Source: a bacterium (lineage in GTDB: Bacteria; Patescibacteriota; Microgenomatia; UBA1400; PJMF01). Taken from it: a DNA stretch of 34,370 nt. Position numbers and translations under genes: made by a program. Below are positions 1 through 8,558 of this stretch, one piece after another. The notes under the pieces are model-generated. The model saw nothing but the letters and a program-made list of their open reading frames with translations. It searched no databases and was not told the DNA's origin. Position 1 is the first letter of the stretch. The number at the start of each line of letters is the position of its first letter. The stretch is from contig JAQBYG010000006.1 of the NCBI GenBank assembly GCA_027620445.1, positions 1-34,370 on the forward strand, read 5' to 3'.

Positions 1-28
1 TACCCTATAGTGTGATAGAGTATTGTGT

Positions 29-2332
29 ATGATAAATATGCCATACAATTCAGCAGAAGCTTTTACTGGCGGCAATCCTCATGACGCAAGGCTCAAAGAA
101 AGACTTGACCGCAGGTCACAGCAGCAACCTGAAGCTAGGCCCGCGCTAACAGAAAAAGGCGAAGGTCTCAACTACGCAGAGTTGGTAAGTGTTACATTCA
201 GCAAGATTTCTGATCCAAAAGAACGTGCAAGAGCACAAGCTGCCCTTGCTTTACTACGTCCTACTAGAAGGACATCATCAACTGTACTTCCAGAGTTTCG
301 TAGGAAGCAGATTCAACAAGAAATAGCGAGGATGAATGCGCATGCTGCAGAGCTCCAGCAGCTTGGTTTTGCAGAAACTGACAGGGAGAGAGCAAGGCTA
401 GCTTTGGAGCAATTAGCTGACACACCTGACTTTTTGCTTCGTGGAGTATCTGGCAAAGAGTTTCTTTTTGGACCTAGAACTGAAGCGGTGCTTTGGCAAC
501 TTTATCGTACCGCTGGAGCACTTGTGCTGACGCTGGTACTTGCGTTGCTTGCAGGAACCGGGATTGCGGAGGCTCAAGAAGCAAAGCCTGTAAAGACGCC
601 AGTAGAAACAACTACGCCTGACACAAAGGATTCTGAGAAATCTCAAGCTGTTGCAATCGGCAATGGAGGTGGTACTAACCGAGCGATGAACCCATCTCAG
701 TCTCAAACGGATGCACGCCCAATTACTTCTACAGCAGCCATGAGAGAGACAGGATCTACGACTGAAACGCTCTCATTCGACCATCTGCCAGTTCAAGTAA
801 CCCTAAAGATAACTGGTACTTTATATGGTCCATCAGGGCAACGAGTGGGAACAATTCTTCCTGGGAGAGTGGTGACCGCTACTGAAGGCATAAGGGTTGA
901 TGAAAGTACTGGGAAGGTGACCATAGGACTAGAAAGAGGTAGCTATATTACTGCGACTGGTCAGATCTCCAATGCTTTGGGTGCGATTTCTTTAGGTCTA
1001 GGGGATTTGCCGGGAGTAGTTTTTGATGGCAGAGAAGTAAGAAATAAGGGTGAGGAGAGACTGGTTCAAGTTCGTGTAACCACACCATTAAATCTTCGCA
1101 GCACCCCAGAAATTGCAGCTGGTAATCTGATTACTGGTACCGACGGTAAGACCATTGCTGCGCAAGGCAGTTTTTCTGCCACGCTAGTAACCAAAGAAGA
1201 GACTGGAGACATTTGGGCACTCGTTTCCCTTCCCACCGGTGAACAGGGCTATGTAGCAGTTCGTGCAGATGGACAAGTATTTTCTCAAGTTGGGGGTGAA
1301 CAAGGCACAGGTGGACCGGAGTCTATAGATTGGGCAAGAATTATTGCTCGCATTGCGCAAGCGCTTCCAGAGCTAACGGGCCGGTTGAGGGTAGTTTTTG
1401 AACCTCCAAGCATAAACATTCCAACTGGAGCAGGATTGGAGTTGCCACCAGAACCGACTGCTATGATCGTTCAAACTCAACCGGATGACTCATCTGGACA
1501 GGTCATCATGGCTATACAACCAACTCCTGAAGGACTTGAGATTACTCAGTTAACTTCCTCTGAAGAGATTGCTGCGGCAACACGGCAGGCGTTGGAGGAG
1601 GTTGGGGGTGCACGAGAAATTGATTATGGCGACAAGAAAAATTATCCACTCAAGGTGGACGCAGAACCAACATTAGCATATCCAGGTGAGATCGTGGGTA
1701 GGTCAAAGGATGGCGACCAGGAATATGTGGAGCTTTACGGGATCTTGCATGGTCTTGAGCAAAAAGAGTTTGTTGATCCTGAAAGTGGCGAGTTATGGGT
1801 TGCACTTGGAATGAAAGTGGCAGTCCCTCAAGATGATGGATCCTGGACAACAGTTTTTCAGCCAATCTGGGAAAATCTTACAGATATCCCGAATGATCCC
1901 GATCCATTTGATGATATCGAAGCATATAATTTCTTCGCTTACTATACTACTACAGAGGCCTCCATTTCGCATGGTGGATCTCAGGCACCAGAACGTTTCA
2001 AGGCTGTTCCGCCTAAGATTCCAGGAGATGCTCAAGCAATAGCAGATAACAAAGCCACTCTTGCCGCACTGCATGCATTTTTACAAAAGAGCATAGGAAG
2101 TCCAATTGTTGTCAATGTGAAGATAGAACAGGTCGGAGAACCAAGCACGTCACCTGTGAGAGGTCAAGACGCTCGAAATAGATTTACAAATATGTTTTTA
2201 GAACAATCTACTGCTAAAAATCAGCTTGTAGAGGGCGAACTTGGGGAAAGAGATCGATTCGCATTCGATGGCGAAGGTTCCTCCACGCTCGGGATCTTGA
2301 GCGTTGCCACTTTTTTTAAAAGTCAGAGATAA
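29..2332 (+). CDS. Hypothetical SH3-like domain protein with one internal membrane segment
   Basis: No family name is recognised for the whole protein (about 767 residues). Residues 1-155 are charged, rich in Arg, Glu and Gln, and probably helical. A single hydrophobic stretch at about 160-180 (Ala/Leu/Val-rich, ending in an AxA-like site) should be a membrane anchor or an unusually internal signal. A low-complexity Thr/Pro/Gln linker follows. At about 344-418 a segment with VRVTTPLNLRSTPE, then WALVSL and GYVAVR, matches the bacterial SH3 (SH3_3) pattern, usually a wall or protein binding module. The remainder to the C-terminus has no motif I know. Start choice: TTG at 23, ATG at 29 and ATG at 38 are all in frame. 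ATG 29 is preferred because an extended -10-like TGATAGAGT (13-21) would put transcription start next to it. The SH3 call is moderate; location outside the membrane is inferred. Confidence 0.7.
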   Translation: MINMPYNSAEAFTGGNPHDARLKERLDRRSQQQPEARPALTEKGEGLNYAELVSVTFSKISDPKERARAQAALALLRPTRRTSSTVLPEFRRKQIQQEIARMNAHAAELQQLGFAETDRERARLALEQLADTPDFLLRGVSGKEFLFGPRTEAVLWQLYRTAGALVLTLVLALLAGTGIAEAQEAKPVKTPVETTTPDTKDSEKSQAVAIGNGGGTNRAMNPSQSQTDARPITSTAAMRETGSTTETLSFDHLPVQVTLKITGTLYGPSGQRVGTILPGRVVTATEGIRVDESTGKVTIGLERGSYITATGQISNALGAISLGLGDLPGVVFDGREVRNKGEERLVQVRVTTPLNLRSTPEIAAGNLITGTDGKTIAAQGSFSATLVTKEETGDIWALVSLPTGEQGYVAVRADGQVFSQVGGEQGTGGPESIDWARIIARIAQALPELTGRLRVVFEPPSINIPTGAGLELPPEPTAMIVQTQPDDSSGQVIMAIQPTPEGLEITQLTSSEEIAAATRQALEEVGGAREIDYGDKKNYPLKVDAEPTLAYPGEIVGRSKDGDQEYVELYGILHGLEQKEFVDPESGELWVALGMKVAVPQDDGSWTTVFQPIWENLTDIPNDPDPFDDIEAYNFFAYYTTTEASISHGGSQAPERFKAVPPKIPGDAQAIADNKATLAALHAFLQKSIGSPIVVNVKIEQVGEPSTSPVRGQDARNRFTNMFLEQSTAKNQLVEGELGERDRFAFDGEGSSTLGILSVATFFKSQR

Positions 2333-2349
2333 ATTGCTAACATTCCACT

Positions 2350-2378
2350 TTGCTTTGCACGCGTAATAATAATAGAAT
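2350..2378 (+). promoter_or_regulatory. Sigma70-type promoter ahead of the surface-protein operon
   Basis: TTGCTT (2350-2355) and TAGAAT (2373-2378) are separated by 17 bases. The predicted transcription start falls at or very near the ATG at 2385, so the message would be leaderless or nearly so; no Shine-Dalgarno sequence precedes that ATG. It would drive the genes at 2385, 3025 and 6644. Confidence 0.45.
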
Positions 2379-2384
2379 GAGTGA

Positions 2385-3023
2385 ATGCGGAGCGAGGCTT
2401 TTTTTATACCTGCGATAGTTGTTGCCATAGCAATTGTTTTGGGCGCGGCATATGTTGGTTTTAACTCAAGGTATAAAAACAACTTTCTCATTACTAAGAA
2501 CGAGAGCTTGTTAGATGATACGAACAAAGAAGTTGGTGATTTTGCCACTCCCTTCCAGACAACTACTCCTTTTTTATACTTAGTTATCTTGTCTCAAGGA
2601 AATATTGAGCTTGACCAAGAAAAAAATATTTACTTTGTTAGTGCAGCAGTAAGCCCAGTGAAACCGGAAGTGTTTAAATTAGTGATAGGAGACACAAATA
2701 ATAAGGTTTTCTTTGCCAAGAAAACCAAGTCAGACGCAAATCTACCACCTGAGTATAAGCACGTCGCTATCGAATCGTTGAGAGATTCTGGAGGGTTTGC
2801 CCAAAAGAAGTACCTAGTGGGAATTCCGCTTATGACTAGTCCGGCAGTAGTTGAGGATAAACCTTGCAACTCCTATTGTGTAAGCAACAGAAAAAAAATT
2901 GCTTTGTATAGTAAAGAATTTTCTTTGTTTGGCAATTCTGATGAAACTACTTCGTTATTTAGTAATTTTATTGAAAAAAAAGAGTTTGGTCCTGTGATGC
3001 AAGTTTTGGAGTTAGAAGACTGA
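2385..3023 (+). CDS. Small N-terminally anchored hypothetical protein of the surface operon
   Basis: This 212-residue protein is not recognised. It has one N-terminal hydrophobic helix (about residues 7-27, FIPAIVVAIAIVLGAAYVGF) and then a soluble region with no Cys cluster except a CNSYC motif near residue 161. The topology fits a short cytoplasmic tail with the bulk outside the membrane. It lacks a GFTLIE-type prepilin cleavage site, so it does not look like a pilin. The stop is one base from the ATG of the large Cys-rich gene, so the two are almost certainly co-transcribed and translationally coupled; it may be an anchor, chaperone or assembly partner of that protein (inference). Base composition is more AT-rich than the pilus genes downstream. 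Confidence 0.65.
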   Translation: MRSEAFFIPAIVVAIAIVLGAAYVGFNSRYKNNFLITKNESLLDDTNKEVGDFATPFQTTTPFLYLVILSQGNIELDQEKNIYFVSAAVSPVKPEVFKLVIGDTNNKVFFAKKTKSDANLPPEYKHVAIESLRDSGGFAQKKYLVGIPLMTSPAVVEDKPCNSYCVSNRKKIALYSKEFSLFGNSDETTSLFSNFIEKKEFGPVMQVLELED

Positions 3024-3024
3024 G

Positions 3025-6000
3025 ATGTTTAAACTAAACAAAAAAAACCTAGCACCCTATTTAGTGACCACTTTTGCTGTTTGCATTACCGCACTATTTG
3101 TTCCTCAACGAATTTTCGCAGGATACTGTTCTCCTGCAACTACCAGCGTTACTTCTCCTGACTGTCAACCAGATGGAGATACGGGTGCAGGAGTGTGTGT
3201 CGACAGATCAATAGCTTTAGGTTGCTACAATGTTTTCGGATCAGGATCTTGTATATCAGACCAGTACTACGTTCAGTGTACTGACGGCTGGGTTACAGAG
3301 GAAGGTGATCCAACTTGGTGCTCATTTGGTCAGACCGGTCACGAAATCTGCGGACCATACATAGAGAATACTCCCTCCGGCGGCTACGGCTGCGTTTCTG
3401 GCCAGTGTAAGTGGACCGCTACTGGCGGAGGCTGTTCTGCCTGCACAACTTCTGATCCGCCCGAGTGCGGGAATGGGGAGGTAGAAGTAGGAGAAGAATG
3501 CGACGCTGGTTCGGGTGGATCAGCAACATGTAGCTCAAGTTGTACAACTATACAGGGACCGACGTGTAATTGGTGTACAAACCAAGCATATTGTCAGTCT
3601 GTGGGTGGTAGTTGGGTCGGTCCATCAAATTACTGTGGCGTGGCTGGTGATGGTTGTTGTACCACTGGCACTAATCCGGGTGGCTGCGCTGCTACCGGTG
3701 CTATCTGTGGAACAGGTGCTGCTATACCTGGAGCTGGTGGCACGCATTGTAACTTAGAGATGATTTCGTATGTAAATGTTGCCGGACAGGTCGTACTTGA
3801 GGCACTAAAAACCGACGGCTCACCTTGTCCCAGAGTTTGGGGGGGCAGAGTTGATTGGGTTGGTGATACTTTCGGCGGTCTTGCGGTTTGGAAACAAGAA
3901 GGTTCTAACGTAGCTTCGGATGACCTCCTCAGACCGAACTACCCTAACTTAAATGCTAGTTTTCCAGCGCTGATAACTAAATCGATTCACGGTATTCTGC
4001 CGAATGATAATTATAAAGTTGCATTTAATGATCCTGTAAACGTTTCGCACACCTATCTCCTTAATCCTGCCTGTGCCACAAACGCCACATCATATTCGTA
4101 TCATGATGAGTATGTGTACAATCGCACAGAAGATAGAGATCAGAACGCTGCTGTTACATCAGAAGAGCGCTGGAAAGCTATGCGACAGTGTCACAGCAAA
4201 GTTGTCTACAAACCCATCGAATGCATCGTGACTACCGTCGACGGCACAGTTGTAGAAGGTGAAAACCTAAAAATAGAGCTCTATGCGGGTGAGAGAAAGC
4301 CAATAAGGATAGATGGGGCAGATAGATCACCCGGTTATACTGCCCGATTATTTCTTGGAAAACCTGACTATACCGAAATATCACCACTTCCTGCAAGCCT
4401 GGCGAATGCAACATATGCTTATGGTTCTTATGCTCTTACGTCAGCAAATTGTACTTTTAGTAGAGATACAGGAAAGTGCAGTAGTGAATTTAACATCTCT
4501 GATTTACCTGTTGGATCGTATAAATTCTACTGTGACATACCTGCAGCAGGTGCTTTTGAGCCACAAAACTGCACTGGTAATCCTTGGTGTAGCGTCAATG
4601 GTGGCAACCCGGCTGATGTCTGCGTCGGTTGGCTTTCTTGTTCTGCAGATGATTCATTAAACGTAGTTGTGGGTCCGGGAATTCCCCCCGCCCCAGAAAA
4701 TCTAACTTCAAGCTGCGTCTCTCCAGGAAACAAAATGACGCTTAGTTGGGATCTCGTGCCAGGGGCTGACAGTTACCTCGTTCGAGTGGATGACGGTATA
4801 CCGGGATTTGCCGCTGGCCAAGATAATGTAGAGTCTGTGTTGCATGTTGGAGCTGACACTTGTGGTGCAGGTTATGAACATTGGGATGTTTGTGTCCAAA
4901 CTACTACGACAAGTTTACAAGTCCAAGTCGACCCCGCCACCTTCGAATCTGCTATCTGGAGAATTTATCCGGTAAATGACGCTGGGCAGGGACCATATAC
5001 CGAGGAAACACTGTATAGCTGTCTCCCCGATTGTAGTTCCCTAGCTGGTCCTACAAGCATCATCCAAGGTCAAACGGGCCAATTTAGCGCAGACTTTACT
5101 TCAAATTATGGCTTTCTAGGAGCTGAGATTGATGCAGGAAGCGGCGGGTCTCTTGTGTGGGATGCAGCCAGCATAGACTGTGGTGACGCCACAACAAGTT
5201 GCAGTCAATCGTTCGATTGGGATACGACTGGAGTCACTCCAGGAGACTATGATGTGTTTTGCAGAGCCTGGAACGATAGCATAGCAGAGTGCATGGGTGA
5301 CGGATCTTATGTTGGTTCCCCTCCACAATATGCCTGCCCAAGCGAAGCTGAAAATGTCACCAAGATGTCTGTCGAGGTACTTCTCCCCAAATACACCATA
5401 TCCGGCAACGTGTACGAGGGTCTAAACACGAGCTCAACACCGTACTGTTCTGCTCCTTCACCAACCGCGTGGGGTGGTGGCGGAAGTATGTCAGTGACTG
5501 TCAGTGGTTTTTCTCCGGGACCGAGTCCAAATGCCACAACTTCGGTGAATGGCTCCAATGGCGTATGGTCGAGTGATCAGTTTGATTCGAGTGCAGGTAC
5601 AGCCACCCTCCAGCTCAATAATCTGCCGGCCGGTTATGATGTCATTTGTCCTGCGGGCGGACAGTACCTCGGAGTGCCGGCCAATGCCGATGCTACAGGC
5701 GTCAATTTCTTTATTTCGCAAATCAATGGCCCTTGGTGGCAGACGCGTAGCGGCTTAGCAGGCGGGACGAATATGATCTCAAGCCTACCGTATTCTTCTG
5801 GGGTGCTTAATCCCCTCTGCGATGGGGTAAATTGTATTCCATTTCTTAGTGCTAGTGCTCTTGTAGATGCCGATCCATTTACAACTGCGGGCATTCCTAC
5901 CGGTACTACCACTGGTACGAGTGGATACGACTCACAGCATTTAAATGCGAGTGATCTTTATTTTGAAGCTGCAGCGGGCCATGTGGATTCTAGTACCCTG

Positions 6001-6639
6001 TCAAAGGATACATACAGCTCACTCTCCCGCCGGTTTGATCTTTCGACAGCGACTAGTATTAATTCGCCGCTGTCTAGTGTGCCAAGTGGAGACGTAGGTC
6101 AAGGTAGCGACAGTACTGAGGTGTATACAAGAACTGGTGATCTAGAAATAACACCAAGTGCGACATGGAGCGTGACAGGCAAGAAAGTATTGTTTGTCAA
6201 AGGCAACGTCACTATCAGTGAGACGGTTACAGGGCCATCAATTACTGTTGCTCCTGGTAGCTTCTTTGCCGTCGTTGCGACTGGCAACATTACTTTTGAC
6301 CAGGATATCGGTACGACCATTTCTCATCCGGCTGGTGCGCCGAGTTTGACGCCACAAATAGAAGGTTTGTATGTAGCAGACGGTACGCTCACTGTTGCGG
6401 CGGCAAGTGATTCAACTGTAGTTGACAAAATGTTTGTCGGTGCGGGTACGTTTGTGGGTTGGGGTGGCGTGAGTCTGCCCAGAGATTTTGAAACAGACAA
6501 TGCTGCAACTGGCCTGCTCAACAACTATGTGCCAACAGACACCTTTATTTTCCGTCCCGACTTTATCCTGAATACACCAGAGCTGATGAAGCGATCATCT
6601 TTCAACTGGCGCGAGATAAACTCGATCACGCAGGAGTAA
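3025..6639 (+). CDS. Large secreted Cys-rich surface protein, possible pilus-associated adhesin
   Basis: A 1204-residue exported protein. Residues 1-32 form a signal peptide (Lys-rich start, hydrophobic core, cleavage near IFA-GYC). The mature N-terminal third is full of cysteines, including CGNGEVEVGEECDAG at about 148-162, the hallmark of the Myxococcus-type Cys-rich repeat (DUF4215-like). Around 554-665 a fibronectin-III-like segment is visible (PPAPENLTSSC, then LSWDLVPGADSYLVRV). The C-terminal about 170 residues contain short beta repeats such as VLFVKGNVTI and FFAVVATGNITF, suggesting a beta-solenoid. No sortase motif or C-terminal membrane helix is seen. It sits four bases before a PilW-like prepilin gene, whose Shine-Dalgarno (AGGAG, 6633-6637) overlaps its end. 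Role as a tip adhesin of the pilus (compare PilY1 by position, not by sequence) is inference. Many cysteines imply an oxidising extracellular folding route. Confidence 0.8.
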   Translation: MFKLNKKNLAPYLVTTFAVCITALFVPQRIFAGYCSPATTSVTSPDCQPDGDTGAGVCVDRSIALGCYNVFGSGSCISDQYYVQCTDGWVTEEGDPTWCSFGQTGHEICGPYIENTPSGGYGCVSGQCKWTATGGGCSACTTSDPPECGNGEVEVGEECDAGSGGSATCSSSCTTIQGPTCNWCTNQAYCQSVGGSWVGPSNYCGVAGDGCCTTGTNPGGCAATGAICGTGAAIPGAGGTHCNLEMISYVNVAGQVVLEALKTDGSPCPRVWGGRVDWVGDTFGGLAVWKQEGSNVASDDLLRPNYPNLNASFPALITKSIHGILPNDNYKVAFNDPVNVSHTYLLNPACATNATSYSYHDEYVYNRTEDRDQNAAVTSEERWKAMRQCHSKVVYKPIECIVTTVDGTVVEGENLKIELYAGERKPIRIDGADRSPGYTARLFLGKPDYTEISPLPASLANATYAYGSYALTSANCTFSRDTGKCSSEFNISDLPVGSYKFYCDIPAAGAFEPQNCTGNPWCSVNGGNPADVCVGWLSCSADDSLNVVVGPGIPPAPENLTSSCVSPGNKMTLSWDLVPGADSYLVRVDDGIPGFAAGQDNVESVLHVGADTCGAGYEHWDVCVQTTTTSLQVQVDPATFESAIWRIYPVNDAGQGPYTEETLYSCLPDCSSLAGPTSIIQGQTGQFSADFTSNYGFLGAEIDAGSGGSLVWDAASIDCGDATTSCSQSFDWDTTGVTPGDYDVFCRAWNDSIAECMGDGSYVGSPPQYACPSEAENVTKMSVEVLLPKYTISGNVYEGLNTSSTPYCSAPSPTAWGGGGSMSVTVSGFSPGPSPNATTSVNGSNGVWSSDQFDSSAGTATLQLNNLPAGYDVICPAGGQYLGVPANADATGVNFFISQINGPWWQTRSGLAGGTNMISSLPYSSGVLNPLCDGVNCIPFLSASALVDADPFTTAGIPTGTTTGTSGYDSQHLNASDLYFEAAAGHVDSSTLSKDTYSSLSRRFDLSTATSINSPLSSVPSGDVGQGSDSTEVYTRTGDLEITPSATWSVTGKKVLFVKGNVTISETVTGPSITVAPGSFFAVVATGNITFDQDIGTTISHPAGAPSLTPQIEGLYVADGTLTVAAASDSTVVDKMFVGAGTFVGWGGVSLPRDFETDNAATGLLNNYVPTDTFIFRPDFILNTPELMKRSSFNWREINSITQE

Positions 6640-6643
6640 GCAG

Positions 6644-7183
6644 ATGCAGAAGAATAGTGGTTTTACCCTGATAGAACTGATGAGCTCGACGGCGCTGCTC
6701 TCGATTTTACTTGTGGGTGCAGTCACGGTGTTTACCACGACACTCCTCTCACAATCCAAGGCACGGATACGCAGGGTGCTCAAGTTGGAGGGGGAACAGA
6801 TTGTGAGGACCATCGAGTTTGAGCTCAAGAATGCACAGTCAATTAGTCCTCCCTGTGATGGTGTAGAAACGAACTTGATACAATACACTCGCGCCGGAGA
6901 TGCAACTCAGCCAGCTCCAACCAGAGAAATTTCTCAGGCAGATGTCAACAGTCCGATCATGATGGGTCCCGTAGGTACTCTTGAGTCAATCATGTCCGAT
7001 AGGGTCAAGGCAAGTCCACAACTAACGTTTGTTTGCGAGCATAGTCCAGATACCAATGGGCGATATGTGACGGCGACGTTTTCACTCACTAATGCTCAAG
7101 ATGGAGAAATTCGTGCCGACGCAGGATCTATTGTCGAGTCATTTAGGACTGGGGTTTCGTTTCGTAACTTCAAAGCCAATTAG
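6644..7183 (+). CDS. Type IV prepilin-like minor pilin, PilW/PulJ type
   Basis: A 179-residue protein with a short leader ending in Gly6, then FTLIELM: the class III signal processed and N-methylated by prepilin peptidase, with the conserved Glu at +5. The hydrophobic helix covers about residues 8-29 and is followed by an amphipathic helix with QIVRTIEFELKNAQS, typical of PilW/PulJ minor pilins. The C-terminal half is a soluble pilin head with two cysteines. It is the last gene of the plus-strand operon, four bases after the Cys-rich protein. Its 3' end overlaps the converging PilV-like gene by 14 bases. The family is clear; the PilW/PulJ subtype is moderate. Confidence 0.85.
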   Translation: MQKNSGFTLIELMSSTALLSILLVGAVTVFTTTLLSQSKARIRRVLKLEGEQIVRTIEFELKNAQSISPPCDGVETNLIQYTRAGDATQPAPTREISQADVNSPIMMGPVGTLESIMSDRVKASPQLTFVCEHSPDTNGRYVTATFSLTNAQDGEIRADAGSIVESFRTGVSFRNFKAN

Positions 7184-7667
7184 TGAACTCTTGCTGGGTG
7201 ACGATCGTGTCGGTCGCGGTACCACCACCCCTGCCTGATTTCCAGGAGACGGTGACGGTGATACCAACTTTACTTAGATCGCTCGTATCCGCTTCAACCA
7301 GGCGTTGAAACAAGATGCCACTCACAGTTACTCCGGCACCTGCAGCACACTGAGTTGCAACTGGGACGAATGTTCCGGTTACATCAAAATCTTTTGCATC
7401 GCTGAGAACACAGTGATTGCCTGTACCTTCTGTCCGGAAGTCTTCCCAGGTAGAGAGCGTTCGTTCTCGATGATACAGCTCCACCACCTCTTGTGCTAAG
7501 CCATTGGCGATTTCCCGATACCGAGCGTTGGACGCAACCACCAGCGAGCGCGTCATGAGGACGGCAATACCAACAAGCACCATGCCCAGCAAAACGAGTG
7601 CGAAAAGGACTTCGAGCATGCTAAAACCGGCTTGGAGACGGAGCTGTTTAGAGATCGGTGATTGCAC
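7170..7667 (-). CDS. Type IV prepilin-like minor pilin, PilV/GspI type
   Basis: A 165-residue prepilin if started at the GTG at 7667. The leader ends at Gly14 before FSMLEVLFAL, and the next residues (helix, then ANGLAQEVVELYHRERT) resemble PilV/GspI minor pilins. No in-frame ATG or TTG lies closer to the cleavage site, and the GTG has a good AGGAG nine bases upstream; a longer reading from 7805 would put about 60 residues ahead of the cleavage site and is rejected. The start lies 20 bases inside the end of the GspH/FimT-like gene, so translation is coupled. The head domain carries two cysteines and ends FTNWL. Minor pilins of this kind prime pilus assembly with PilW-like and GspH-like partners, both of which are adjacent here. 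Confidence 0.85.
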   Translation of the reverse strand: MQSPISKQLRLQAGFSMLEVLFALVLLGMVLVGIAVLMTRSLVVASNARYREIANGLAQEVVELYHRERTLSTWEDFRTEGTGNHCVLSDAKDFDVTGTFVPVATQCAAGAGVTVSGILFQRLVEADTSDLSKVGITVTVSWKSGRGGGTATDTIVTQQEFTNWL

Positions 7668-8166
7668 TGCTGATGACTCCTGTACTTGAGATAGTAATGG
7701 TGTATCTGTTTTTTGTCGATGAGAGTGAGATTGAGCCAGCACCAATTTCTGGGTCGTGTTGCGATTGTGGGGTGAAAAAATCATATTGGGTGCTGCCACC
7801 TGCAAAAATCATCGTTGGAGTAAAAGAGTCAGTTATGGGGCCCATTTGAGTGTTGGAAGGACTCGCTGTAGCACCACAGAGCTCATGGGTATTTACCTCT
7901 CCCGTTGCCGAGATTGTGGTGCGAAAGCCTTGAAAATCATCGTTGACAACATCGGGATCATCATCGCACAGTTTTGTCGCCCGGATGCGCGCTTTATTTT
8001 GCGCCATTTTAATGCGATTTTCTAAAGTTCTGCCTTCTGTGACTAATGTCCGGTACTCATTGAACTGCACATATCCAGCGATAGAGCCACCGATAACGAC
8101 CATCATAATTGCTGCAACCACTAGGAGCTCGATGAGCGTGAAACCGGCTGCAGGCAGGTATTTCAT
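7648..8166 (-). CDS. Pseudopilin, GspH/FimT type
   Basis: A 172-residue protein with leader MKYLPAAG and cleavage before FTLIELLVVAAIMMVVIGG, Glu at +5 after processing. The segment after the helix (YRTLVTEGRTLENRIKMAQNKARI) followed by a beta-rich C-terminal half ending in YTITISSTG is characteristic of GspH/FimT minor pilins. Its ATG overlaps the stop of the preceding pseudopilin gene (ATGA at 8163-8166), and its own end overlaps the PilV-like gene by 20 bases, so the set is translated as a coupled block. It would be a tip or priming subunit of the pilus. Confidence 0.86.
   Translation of the reverse strand: MKYLPAAGFTLIELLVVAAIMMVVIGGSIAGYVQFNEYRTLVTEGRTLENRIKMAQNKARIRATKLCDDDPDVVNDDFQGFRTTISATGEVNTHELCGATASPSNTQMGPITDSFTPTMIFAGGSTQYDFFTPQSQHDPEIGAGSISLSSTKNRYTITISSTGVISSAITDL
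7677..7681 (-). promoter_or_regulatory. Shine-Dalgarno AGGAG fixing the GTG start of the PilV-like gene
   Basis: On the minus strand AGGAG lies nine bases before the GTG at 7667, inside the coding sequence of the preceding pseudopilin gene. It is the main reason for choosing this start. Confidence 0.6.
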
Positions 8167-8555
8167 GGGTTGGTGAATTCGAGAGTTGATCCGTCATTTT
8201 CTAAAGTCGCGCTTAGAGTAAATTCAGTTGTGGTGCATCCAGTGCAAGCATAGAAGTATGTGGCGTCATTTTTTGGATCTTCAATTGCGCCAGGGCTTAG
8301 GTATCTTGTGTCTTCATCCTGAAGAGTAGTAACAATGGTATCAAAATCTCCAGTTGGATAACCAACTCCTTCATTCACCTTATACTGCACCATCGCCTGT
8401 TGCACCATGGCCAGGTCTGCTCGTCTGCGAGAGTCGCGGGCAGATTGTCCTGCTTTGGCAAAACTGACTGCACCGATCACAGAGAGCACAATAATAATTG
8501 TTGCGGTGACGAGGAGTTCAATAAAAGTAAAGCCGGTTTTTTGTTGTTTTTGCAT
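8163..8555 (-). CDS. Type II/IV pseudopilin, PulG-like
   Basis: A 130-residue prepilin. The leader MQKQQKTG is followed by FTFIELLVTATIIIVLSVIG, with Glu at +5, a long hydrophobic helix, then AGQSARDSRRRADLAMVQQAMVQY, the typical PulG/PilE alpha1-C pattern. GYPTGDFD and a Cys pair (CTGC) lie in the small head. It follows the pilin at 8559-8969 by three bases and overlaps the GspH/FimT-like gene by four. Whether it is a major or minor subunit cannot be told from sequence alone. Confidence 0.86.
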   Translation of the reverse strand: MQKQQKTGFTFIELLVTATIIIVLSVIGAVSFAKAGQSARDSRRRADLAMVQQAMVQYKVNEGVGYPTGDFDTIVTTLQDEDTRYLSPGAIEDPKNDATYFYACTGCTTTEFTLSATLENDGSTLEFTNP

Positions 8556-8558
8556 AGG

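Noticed and set aside
2380-2405. T-run after GCGGAGCGAGGC as terminator of the first gene
   Set aside because: No inverted repeat precedes the Ts, and the stretch is the start of the next gene.
7668-7805. Long N-terminal extension of the PilV-like prepilin
   Set aside because: About 60 residues before the cleavage site would be abnormal, and the stretch lies inside the GspH/FimT-like gene.
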